8,902 nucleotides of DNA from assembly GCA_031119515.1 (NCBI GenBank), contig JAVHXR010000095.1:1-8902 (forward strand), in the 5' to 3' direction. Shown in pieces: positions 1 through 4,986 of this stretch. The position numbers and the translations under genes were made by a program. Under the pieces are notes generated by a model. The model did not search any database. It worked only from the letters and a program-made list of their open reading frames with translations, and had not been told where the DNA came from. The stretch is from Propionicimonas sp. (GTDB lineage Bacteria > Actinomycetota > Actinomycetes > Propionibacteriales > Propionibacteriaceae). The stretch's first letter is position 1; every line of letters begins with the position of its first letter.

Positions 1-410
1 GCTCCGAGCCGGTCGATCCGGCGGCGCTGCTGGCGCTGGTGGAGCATCCGGCGGCCGGTGCCGCCACGCTGTTCGTCGGCCGGGTGCGCGACCACGATCC
101 CGAGGCCGCCGGAGAGGTGGTGGCCCTGGACTACACCAGCCACCCCGCCGCTTCCGGGCGGATCGTGGAGCTGGTCGCCGCGGTGCTGCAGCAGGTCGAC
201 GGGGACGGGGAGGCCAGGGTGGCTGCCGTCCACCGGACCGGGCGGCTCGGGGTCGGCGAACCGGCGTTCGTGGTGGCGGTCTCGGCACCGCACCGCCGGC
301 TGGCCTTCGAGGTCTGCGAGGCCGTGGTCGAGGCCGTGAAGCGGGAGCTGCCGATCTGGAAGCAGCAGCTCGAGGCCGACGGCAGCTACCGGTGGTCAGG
401 GATGGCCTGA
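1..410 (+). CDS. moaE: Molybdopterin synthase catalytic (large) subunit MoaE, 5'-truncated by the window edge
   Basis: MoaE is the large subunit of cytoplasmic molybdopterin synthase. With thiocarboxylated MoaD it converts cyclic pyranopterin monophosphate to molybdopterin. The reading frame is open from base 3 and gives 135 residues to the TGA at 408-410. The family is usually about 140-150 residues, so only a short N-terminus is missing. The GTG at 39 is internal, because family-like sequence (EPVDPAALLALVEHP) starts before it. Visible hallmarks are FVGRVRDHD near the N-terminus, AVHRTGRLGVGE, VSAPHRRLAFE, and the C-terminal VKRELPIWK with the lysines expected at the active site. Where E. 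coli MoaE has WKRE, this protein has WKQQ; I believe a Gln-type variant is common in actinobacteria but could not check. It is separated from its partner moaD by about 4.2 kb and converges on the mobA-moaC frame, so it may belong to a transcript starting left of the window. Confidence 0.95.
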   Translation, partial: SEPVDPAALLALVEHPAAGAATLFVGRVRDHDPEAAGEVVALDYTSHPAASGRIVELVAAVLQQVDGDGEARVAAVHRTGRLGVGEPAFVVAVSAPHRRLAFEVCEAVVEAVKRELPIWKQQLEADGSYRWSGMA

Positions 411-414
411 CCCG

Positions 415-434
415 GCCGGCGTCCCGCCGCCGGC
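415..434. terminator. Possible bidirectional hairpin between convergent moaE and mobA-moaC
   Basis: The 46-bp gap between the two convergent stop codons (410 and 457) contains a perfect 7-bp all-GC inverted repeat. GCCGGCG at 415-421 pairs with CGCCGGC at 428-434 around a 6-nt loop. Its position between convergent genes suits a terminator acting on both strands. There is no T-tract on either side, and such GC-rich DNA makes short palindromes by chance, so this is tentative. Confidence 0.3.
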
Positions 435-456
435 GCCGCCGCGGAGTACCGCCGGG

Positions 457-939
457 CTACGCGGGCGGACGGTGCCAGTCGCCGGAGCGACCGCCGGACT
501 TCGCCACCAGCTCCACCGACTCGATGGCGACCCGCTTGTCGAGCCCCTTCACCATGTCGACCACCGCCAGCGCGGCGACGGCGACGCTGGTGAGCGCCTC
601 CATCTCGACGCCGGTCCGATCGGCGGTCCGGACGGTCGCGGTGACGGCGACCCCGGTGTCGGTCACCGCCAGGTCGACGCTGACGCCGTGGACGCCGATC
701 ACGTGCGCCAGCGGCAACAGCTCGGGGGTGCGCTTTGCGGCGGCGATCCCTGCGATCCGCGCCACCGCGAGCACGTCGCCCTTGGGTACGCGGTCGGAGC
801 GCAGCGCTGCGACGACGGCCGGCGGGCAGCTCACGAAGCCGCGCGCGGTCGCCGACCGTGCCGTCGGCTCCTTCCCGGACACGTCCACCATCCGGGCGCT
901 CCCGGCGGCGTCGAGGTGGGTGAACCGTGGCTCGGTCAT
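457..939 (-). CDS. moaC: Possible separately translated MoaC from an internal start within the mobA-moaC frame
   Basis: Translation from the ATG at 939 would give a free-standing 160-residue MoaC, the normal family length, starting MTEPRFTHLD. The start is preceded by GGAGGAG (949-943) with 5 nt between GGAGG and the ATG, among the best ribosome-binding sites in this window. Counting from this Met, the residues expected in the E. coli active site are present: Lys53, His79, Asp128 and Lys131. This entry is an alternative or additional product of the frame described as the MobA-MoaC fusion; sequence alone cannot say which form dominates. Confidence 0.6.
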   Translation of the reverse strand: MTEPRFTHLDAAGSARMVDVSGKEPTARSATARGFVSCPPAVVAALRSDRVPKGDVLAVARIAGIAAAKRTPELLPLAHVIGVHGVSVDLAVTDTGVAVTATVRTADRTGVEMEALTSVAVAALAVVDMVKGLDKRVAIESVELVAKSGGRSGDWHRPPA

Positions 940-1566
940 GCGCTCCTCCGGTCTCGCGGGTTCGCCCGACAGCGTAGCCGCGGCGACGGTCGGGGCTGTG
1001 GGCAGGCGGATGTCCCAGCGAGCGGCGTCGGCGGGGGTGTCGACGTCGTCGACCCGGCTGCCGGCGGGGTCGATCCCACGCAGCCGAAGCGGGCCGAGTA
1101 GCCGGTGCATCGCGGTCAGCGGTGGCTCGCCACGATCGGCCAGCCTCGCCTGCAACGCCACGGTGCGGTAGCAGCCGAGCAGCCACTGCAGCCGGCCGTC
1201 GCCGTCCCGCAGGCAGATCCCGTCCTCGTCGGCCAGGGGTGCCGCCTGGAGCAGTCGGGCGACGGCCGCCTCGGCGCCGGGCAGGTCGCCGGCCAGCAGC
1301 AGCGTCCAGCCGGCGTGGTCGGGCAGGTGCGACAGCCCGGCGGCCACCGCCGCGACCGGCCCGCCGTAGGGCGGGTCCTCCCGCGTTCGCGCCGTCCCGG
1401 GCGGGAGGTCGACGTCGCCCACCACCACCACGCGGCGCGCCGCCGACACCGCTGCCAGGGCGACGTCCACCAGCCGGCGGCCGCCGACCCGCAGCTCCGG
1501 CTTGCGGATCCCGCCGAGCCGGCTGCCCCGTCCGCCGGCCAGGACGACGGCGTCGAACTCGATCAC
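457..1566 (-). CDS. mobA-moaC: Fused MobA-MoaC: molybdenum cofactor guanylyltransferase joined to cyclic pyranopterin monophosphate synthase
   Basis: One uninterrupted 369-residue frame carries two enzymes. Residues 1-209 resemble MobA, which transfers GMP from GTP to Mo-molybdopterin to give the dinucleotide cofactor NarG needs. It shows LAGGRGSRLGG (about 9-19) for nucleotide binding, a Lys at 22, EDPPYGGPVAAVAAGL (63-78), LLLAGDLPG (89-97) with the probable metal-binding Asp94, and VDDVDTPAD near the domain end. A roughly 20-25-residue Ala/Pro/Thr/Glu-rich linker follows. Residues 210-369 are MoaC, which with MoaA makes cyclic pyranopterin monophosphate. They show MVDVSGKEPTAR, KGDVLAVARIAGIAAAKRT, TGVEMEALT, VDMVKGLDK and the C-terminal KSGGRSGD. 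The chosen start is the GTG at 1566, whose GTGA overlaps the moeA stop by 4 nt (coupled translation); it has no clear Shine-Dalgarno of its own. No stop codon separates the domains, but a good internal start exists at 939, so a fusion, a separate MoaC, or both could be made. MoaC carries LAHV where the family usually has LCHP. Confidence 0.85.
   Translation of the reverse strand: MIEFDAVVLAGGRGSRLGGIRKPELRVGGRRLVDVALAAVSAARRVVVVGDVDLPPGTARTREDPPYGGPVAAVAAGLSHLPDHAGWTLLLAGDLPGAEAAVARLLQAAPLADEDGICLRDGDGRLQWLLGCYRTVALQARLADRGEPPLTAMHRLLGPLRLRGIDPAGSRVDDVDTPADAARWDIRLPTAPTVAAATLSGEPARPEERMTEPRFTHLDAAGSARMVDVSGKEPTARSATARGFVSCPPAVVAALRSDRVPKGDVLAVARIAGIAAAKRTPELLPLAHVIGVHGVSVDLAVTDTGVAVTATVRTADRTGVEMEALTSVAVAALAVVDMVKGLDKRVAIESVELVAKSGGRSGDWHRPPA
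940..950 (-). promoter_or_regulatory. Internal Shine-Dalgarno for moaC
   Basis: On the minus strand GGAGGAG lies at 949-943, 5 nt from the ATG at 939 when counted from GGAGG. It falls inside codons for Pro-Glu-Glu-Arg at the MobA-MoaC junction. It is stronger than any site ahead of mobA itself, which supports independent initiation of MoaC. Confidence 0.6.
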
Positions 1567-2849
1567 GCCAGCACCTGCACCTCGAGCAGGTCGCCGGCCG
1601 CCACCTGCTCGACCTGCTCCCCGACCAGCGCGATCGCGTCGGCGGACGCCAGCGACGAGGCGAGGTGGGAGGCAGAGCCACGAGGGTGGGCGGGACGGGC
1701 CAGCAGCCGACCGTCCTCGGCGCTGGCCAGCACGACCGGCACCACCTGCGCCCGGCCCGGTGGGCAGGACCAGCCGGACGCCGCGACCGCCACCAGGCTG
1801 GCCGGCGGGGGGCAGCCGAGGCGGCGGGCCAGCAGCGGCCGGACGAACACCTCGTAGCACAGCGTGGCCGACAGCGGGTTTCCCGGCAGCGCGACAACCG
1901 GGGTGCCCGCCCAGCGTGCCCAGCCCTGCGGCTTGCCCGGCTGCACCATGACGTGCCGGAACACCCCGCCCGCCCGGGCGGTGAGCAGGTCGCGGACGAC
2001 GTCGTGGGCCCCGACGCTGGCGCCGCCGGTGAGCAGGACGAGATCCGCTCCGGGCGCCGAGGCGTCCAGCCACCGGGCCAGCGCCGCGGCGTCGTCGGGT
2101 AGCGGAGCGCCCCGGACGACCTCGGCGCCGTCCCTGCGAAGCGCCGCGGCGAGGGCGTGGGAGTTGGATTCATGCAGCCGGCCGCGGCCGAGTTCGGCGC
2201 CGTCGTCGACCAGTTCGTCACCGGTAGCGCAGACCGCCACCACCGGACGCGGGCGCGCCGCGACAGCGGTCGCACCGGCCGTCGCCACCGCGCCGAGCGA
2301 GCCGGGCGCCAGCCGCGTCCCGGCCACAGCCACTACGGCGCCGGCCGGGTAGTCCTCGCCCGAGCGCCGGACGTGCGCCCCGAGCGCGCCCGGGGTGGCG
2401 GCCACCTCCACCCAGTCCCGGCCGCCGTCGGTGTCCTCCAGCGGCCCGACGGTGTCGGCGCGGGTCGGCAGCGGTGCTGCCGTCATGATCAGGACGCACT
2501 CACCCGGGCCGAGGTCTGGGTCCCACGAGCTGCCGGCAGGGAGCTCGCCCACGACCTGGAGCCGCGCGGGCAGCTCGCTGACGTCGGCATAGCGGACCGC
2601 GTAGCCGTCCATCGCGGAGTTGTCGAAGGCAGGGTTGGCCGTGGCGGCCAGGACGTCCTCTGCCAGCACCCTGCCCTGCGCCTCGTCGAGGGCGACCCGT
2701 TCGGACCTGTGGTCCGGCTCGACCAGGGCGAGGAGTTCGGCCCGGTACTCCGCGACGCTGAGCCGGACCCGCGGCGGCGGGGTGAGGCCCTGGCGCGGCC
2801 GGGCGACGAGACCGTCGCCCGGGGTGGCCGCGCGGTCGTGCTCAGGCAT
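1563..2849 (-). CDS. moeA: Molybdopterin molybdotransferase MoeA
   Basis: MoeA inserts molybdate into adenylylated molybdopterin to give Mo-molybdopterin, in the cytoplasm. The 428-residue product is close to the usual length of about 400-430. An N-terminal extension (1-30) is rich in Arg and Pro. Family signatures follow in order: PAFDNSAMDGYAVR (73-86), an RSGED block (162-166), CATGDELVDDG (207-217), TGGASVGAHD (274-283), VQPGKPQGWA (302-311) and LPGNPLSATLCYEVFVRPLL (321-340). The last part fits the beta-barrel C-terminal domain IV. The ATG at 2849 overlaps the end of the upstream regulator by 8 nt, with only weak Shine-Dalgarno matches, so translation is probably coupled. The stop overlaps the GTG of mobA-moaC by 4 nt. 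Position in the operon fits the pathway step just before MobA. Confidence 0.95.
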   Translation of the reverse strand: MPEHDRAATPGDGLVARPRQGLTPPPRVRLSVAEYRAELLALVEPDHRSERVALDEAQGRVLAEDVLAATANPAFDNSAMDGYAVRYADVSELPARLQVVGELPAGSSWDPDLGPGECVLIMTAAPLPTRADTVGPLEDTDGGRDWVEVAATPGALGAHVRRSGEDYPAGAVVAVAGTRLAPGSLGAVATAGATAVAARPRPVVAVCATGDELVDDGAELGRGRLHESNSHALAAALRRDGAEVVRGAPLPDDAAALARWLDASAPGADLVLLTGGASVGAHDVVRDLLTARAGGVFRHVMVQPGKPQGWARWAGTPVVALPGNPLSATLCYEVFVRPLLARRLGCPPPASLVAVAASGWSCPPGRAQVVPVVLASAEDGRLLARPAHPRGSASHLASSLASADAIALVGEQVEQVAAGDLLEVQVLA

Positions 2850-3510
2850 CGCCGAGCCGGGTCAGCCGGGCGACGCAGCTGGTCGGCGTCGCGAGCGGGT
2901 GCAGCTCGCCGACCCCGAACTCCGGGTCGTCGGCCAGCAGGCCGCGCATCAGGCCGAGGTGGAGCCGGCAGATCGAGGGCAGCCGGTCGGGCGGTACCTC
3001 GCCGATGTCGAGGGCGCGCAGCGGGCAGGGGGTCAGCACGACGGCCTCGGCGGGCTCGCCGACGACGGTCGGCTGGTAGCCCAGTTCGGCGAGGGTCGAC
3101 ACCACCCGGTCGAGCGGGCGCTGGTCGGGACGGGCGGCGGCGAGTTCCTCGCCCCAGAACCGTCCGGCGGCCTCGGCCTGGTCGTCCGACTCGTCACCAA
3201 GCCGGTCGAGATGGCGGACGAGCGCACCGGCGAGGTCCTGTAGCGCGGCCGCCTCGGAGGGCTGCCGCGGCTCGGCCCGGTACAGCAGCTTGGGGCGTCC
3301 CGGCCGGTCCCGCTTCTCGTACTCGCGGGCGACGAGGTGCTGGTCGACCAGGGCGTCGAGGTGGAACCGGGCAGTATTGGGGTGGAGGTCGACGGCCGCG
3401 GCGATCGCCGTCACCGGCTGGGCCGACGCGGCCTCCCGCAGGTGCGCGAGCACGTCCGCGCGCGTCGGACCAAGCCCGGCGCGCGGCACCCGGTCCCGAA
3501 CCGCTGTCAT
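2842..3510 (-). CDS. Winged-helix transcriptional regulator, ArsR/SufR-like (COG2345 type), with putative Fe-S or metal cysteines
   Basis: This 222-residue protein has an N-terminal winged helix. A helix-turn-helix at about residues 32-60 (including IAAAVDLHPNTARFHLDAL) is followed by a basic wing with RDRPGRPKLLYR (67-78). The C-terminal half resembles the sensor part of SufR-like regulators: TPCPL with Cys162, ICRLHLGLMRGLL with Cys181 and His184, and SCVARL with Cys212. In the SufR family, similarly placed cysteines hold an Fe-S cluster; ligation here is inferred. The ATG at 3510 is chosen because GGAG lies 5 nt upstream (3519-3516) and the helix-turn-helix starts soon after. It leads the moeA/mobA-moaC unit, overlaps moeA by 8 nt and is divergent from moaA and narG, with a 27-bp dyad between them. 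It likely controls both directions and itself. Oxygen, NO, Fe-S status or molybdenum are possible signals. Family assignment is good; the function is not proven. Confidence 0.85.
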   Translation of the reverse strand: MTAVRDRVPRAGLGPTRADVLAHLREAASAQPVTAIAAAVDLHPNTARFHLDALVDQHLVAREYEKRDRPGRPKLLYRAEPRQPSEAAALQDLAGALVRHLDRLGDESDDQAEAAGRFWGEELAAARPDQRPLDRVVSTLAELGYQPTVVGEPAEAVVLTPCPLRALDIGEVPPDRLPSICRLHLGLMRGLLADDPEFGVGELHPLATPTSCVARLTRLGDA

Positions 3511-3515
3511 CAATG

Positions 3516-3519
3516 CTCC
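3516..3519 (-). promoter_or_regulatory. Shine-Dalgarno of the regulator gene
   Basis: GGAG on the minus strand lies 5 nt before the ATG at 3510. It decides this start over longer upstream extensions of the frame, which run through the intergenic operator and into DNA opposite moaA. Confidence 0.6.
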
Positions 3520-3524
3520 ACTCA

Positions 3525-3538
3525 CCGGCCACCGCCGG
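3525..3538 (-). other. Short hairpin in the leader of the regulator gene
   Basis: A perfect 5-bp inverted repeat, CCGGC (3525-3529) and GCCGG (3534-3538) with a 4-nt loop, lies between the AT-rich dyad and the regulator start. It would fold in the 5' leader of the minus-strand transcript. It is short and GC-rich, so chance is possible. Confidence 0.3.
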
Positions 3539-3541
3539 GGC

Positions 3542-3568
3542 GATTTGTACGAGATAATCGTAACAATC
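3542..3568. promoter_or_regulatory. 27-bp operator-like dyad and probable divergent promoter region
   Basis: Left arm GATTTGTACGA (3542-3552) and right arm TCGTAACAATC (3558-3568) flank a 5-nt spacer. The right arm reads GATTGTTACGA on the other strand, so 9 of 11 positions match, with only the adjacent TG/GT pair differing. This is the most AT-rich patch in the divergent gap and stands out in GC-rich DNA. It fits a site for a dimeric winged-helix protein, most simply the adjacent regulator. GATAAT at 3553-3558 resembles a plus-strand -10 box (5 of 6 to TATAAT), so a bound repressor could cover the moaA promoter; I found no convincing -35. It does not match the FNR consensus TTGAT-N4-ATCAA. 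Confidence 0.65.
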
Positions 3569-3583
3569 CACCGCGGCCGGTGG
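3568..3583 (+). other. Hairpin in the moaA 5' leader
   Basis: A perfect 6-bp inverted repeat, CCACCG (3568-3573) and CGGTGG (3578-3583) with a 4-nt loop, abuts the operator-like dyad. It lies 29 nt upstream of the moaA start and would form in the moaA leader RNA if transcription starts near the GATAAT box. It lacks a T-tract, so it is not a simple terminator. Confidence 0.35.
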
Positions 3584-3612
3584 GGCCGACTTCGACAACC
3601 CGGGGGGCAGGC

Positions 3613-4647
3613 GTGACGCTCGCGACGCAGCCGATGCCGGGGCTGGTGGACGCCTACGGCCGGGTCGCGGAGGACCTCAGGGTGTCGCTCACCGACCGGT
3701 GCAACCTGCGCTGCAGCTACTGCATGCCCGCCGACGGGCTGGCCTGGCTGCCGGGCCGGACGATCCTCTCCGACGCGGAGGTGGTCAGGTTGGTCGGCGT
3801 CGCCGTCGGGCGACTCGGCGTCCGGAAGCTGCGCCTGACCGGTGGCGAGCCGCTGCTGCGCCCCGGCCTGGCGGGGATCATCCGTTCCGTCCGCGAGCTG
3901 CGGACCCGGGACGCGGAACCGCCTGAGGTCGCCCTGACCACCAACGGGATCGGCCTGGACCGGCAACTGGAGGGCCTGGTGGCGGCCGGGCTGGGCAGGG
4001 TGAACGTCTCGCTCGACTCCCTCGACCCGGCCCGCTACGCCCGGCTCGCCCGGCGCGACCGGCTGCCGGAGGTACTGCGTGGGCTCGAGGCCGCGGCGGC
4101 GAGCGGGCTGCGTCCGGTCAAGGTCAACACCGTCGTGATGCGCGACGCCAACGAGCAGGACGTCGTCCCGCTGGCCGAGTTCTGCCTGGAGCGCGGCTAC
4201 GAGCTCCGGTTCATCGAGCAGATGCCGTTGGGACCGCGGCACGGCTGGGACCGGACGGCGATGGTGAGCGCGGCCGAGGTGCTCGGCAGGCTGCAGGAGC
4301 ACTACCGGCTGGTGCCGCTGCCCGGCCGTGGCGCCGCGCCGTCCGAGGACTGGCAGGTGTTGGGCGACGACGGTGCGGTGCGCGGCCGGATCGGCGTCAT
4401 CGCCTCGGTCACCCGCCCGTTCTGCAGAGCGTGCGACCGCACCCGGCTCACCGCCGACGGCCAGGTGCGGACCTGCCTGTTCAGCCAGACCGAGACCGAC
4501 CTGCGCACCCCGCTCCGCGAGGGCGCCAGCGACGAGGAGCTCGCGGAGCTCTGGCTCGGCGCCCACCGCGGCAAGGGTCCCGGGCACGGGATCGGGACGG
4601 CGGGCTTCCGGCAGCCGGAGCGCACCATGAGCTCGATCGGGGGATAG
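3613..4647 (+). CDS. moaA: GTP 3',8-cyclase MoaA (radical SAM, Moco biosynthesis)
   Basis: MoaA is a radical-SAM enzyme that converts GTP to 3',8-cyclo-GTP, the substrate of MoaC. From the GTG at 3613 the product is 344 residues, a typical length. The N-terminal cluster motif is DRCNLRCSYCMPADG with Cys30, Cys34 and Cys37. LRLTGGEPLLRP (74-84) contains the GGEP SAM-binding motif, and NVSLDSLDPARY (131-142) is also typical. The second [4Fe-4S] cluster is marked by FCRACDRTRLTADGQVRTC with Cys271, Cys274 and Cys288. The C-terminus ends SSIGG, the GG tail needed for MoaA function. The GTG start has a G-rich stretch (3602-3607) about 5 nt upstream; the frame extends further upstream, but only into non-conserved sequence across the operator. 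Met8 (ATG at 3634) is a possible alternative start. It is divergent from the regulator and is followed after 3 nt by moaD. Confidence 0.96.
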   Translation: MTLATQPMPGLVDAYGRVAEDLRVSLTDRCNLRCSYCMPADGLAWLPGRTILSDAEVVRLVGVAVGRLGVRKLRLTGGEPLLRPGLAGIIRSVRELRTRDAEPPEVALTTNGIGLDRQLEGLVAAGLGRVNVSLDSLDPARYARLARRDRLPEVLRGLEAAAASGLRPVKVNTVVMRDANEQDVVPLAEFCLERGYELRFIEQMPLGPRHGWDRTAMVSAAEVLGRLQEHYRLVPLPGRGAAPSEDWQVLGDDGAVRGRIGVIASVTRPFCRACDRTRLTADGQVRTCLFSQTETDLRTPLREGASDEELAELWLGAHRGKGPGHGIGTAGFRQPERTMSSIGG

Positions 4648-4650
4648 CCG

Positions 4651-4887
4651 GTGCAGGTGAACTTCTACGCCGCTGCCGCAGACGCCGCCGGGCGCCGCGG
4701 CCAGGTGGTGGACGGCCCGCTGAGCGCCGACGGCCTGGTCGCCCTGCTCGGCGACGCCCGTCCCGAGCTCGCCGCGGTGCTGACCCGGTGCTCGTTGCTG
4801 GTGGACGGACGCCGGGTCGCCGACCCGGCGGCGGAGCTGCCGACGGGGGCGAGGATCGACGTCCTCCCACCCTTCGCGGGCGGCTGA
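4651..4887 (+). CDS. moaD: Molybdopterin synthase sulfur-carrier (small) subunit MoaD
   Basis: MoaD is a ubiquitin-like sulfur carrier. Its C-terminal glycine is adenylylated and thiocarboxylated, then delivers sulfur to cyclic pyranopterin monophosphate bound to MoaE. The 78-residue product matches the small family size. It starts VQVNFYAAAADAAG, has a conserved-looking LLVDGRRV segment (49-56), and ends with GARIDVLPPFAGG (66-78), including the required terminal Gly-Gly. The GTG at 4651 follows the moaA stop by 3 nt. GGGGGA at 4639-4644, overlapping the moaA end, can serve as its ribosome-binding site, so the two genes are very likely co-transcribed and coupled. The matching activating enzyme (MoeB type) is not in the window. 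Confidence 0.93.
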   Translation: MQVNFYAAAADAAGRRGQVVDGPLSADGLVALLGDARPELAAVLTRCSLLVDGRRVADPAAELPTGARIDVLPPFAGG

Positions 4888-4901
4888 GCCCTCGAGGCAA
4901 C

Positions 4902-4920
4902 CGGGAGCGGAGGGCTCCCG
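4902..4920 (+). other. Hairpin with a GGAGG loop between moaD and narG
   Basis: A perfect 7-bp stem, CGGGAGC (4902-4908) and GCTCCCG (4914-4920), closes a 5-nt loop GGAGG (4909-4913). It starts 15 nt after the moaD stop. It is followed by GAGAGAAAACCCC rather than a T-run, so intrinsic termination is not well supported. It could be an mRNA processing or stability element, or a ribosome or protein binding site ahead of narG. Confidence 0.45.
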
Positions 4921-4949
4921 AGAGAAAACCCCAACTATTTGGAAGAAAG

Positions 4950-4971
4950 CCGGGACGCGGGCGTTCCCCGG
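4950..4971 (+). other. Interrupted hairpin just upstream of narG
   Basis: CCGGG (4950-4954) can pair with CCCGG (4967-4971), and the inner ACG (4955-4957) with CGT (4962-4964), leaving a 2-nt bulge at 4965-4966 and a 4-nt loop. It ends 15 nt before the ATG at 4987 and so could affect narG translation. If the TTG at 4939 were the real start, this would simply be coding sequence. Confidence 0.25.
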
Positions 4972-4986
4972 TGGTATGCAATTCGC

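Noticed and set aside
1567..2073. N-terminal extension of the mobA-moaC frame upstream of 1566
   Set aside because: The added sequence is Arg/Gly/Ala/Pro-rich and is the shadow of moeA in another frame. The MobA domain starts at once after the GTG at 1566, which has a typical 4-nt overlap with the moeA stop.
386..2275. Long minus-strand frame across moeA and mobA-moaC in another phase, and plus-strand frames at 472-1101, 1105-1857, 1122-2102 and 2157-3557
   Set aside because: All translate to Arg/Pro/Ala/Gly-rich low-complexity sequence overlapping strongly supported genes; these are high-GC shadows.
3542..3568. An FNR/CRP-type box in the divergent gap
   Set aside because: The arms do not match TTGAT-N4-ATCAA or TGTGA-N6-TCACA; the symmetry is different, with a 5-bp spacer.
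3569..3612. A Moco riboswitch ahead of moaA
   Set aside because: The moaA leader downstream of the dyad is only about 45-60 nt with one simple hairpin, too short for the multi-helix Moco RNA motif, and I see none of its layout.
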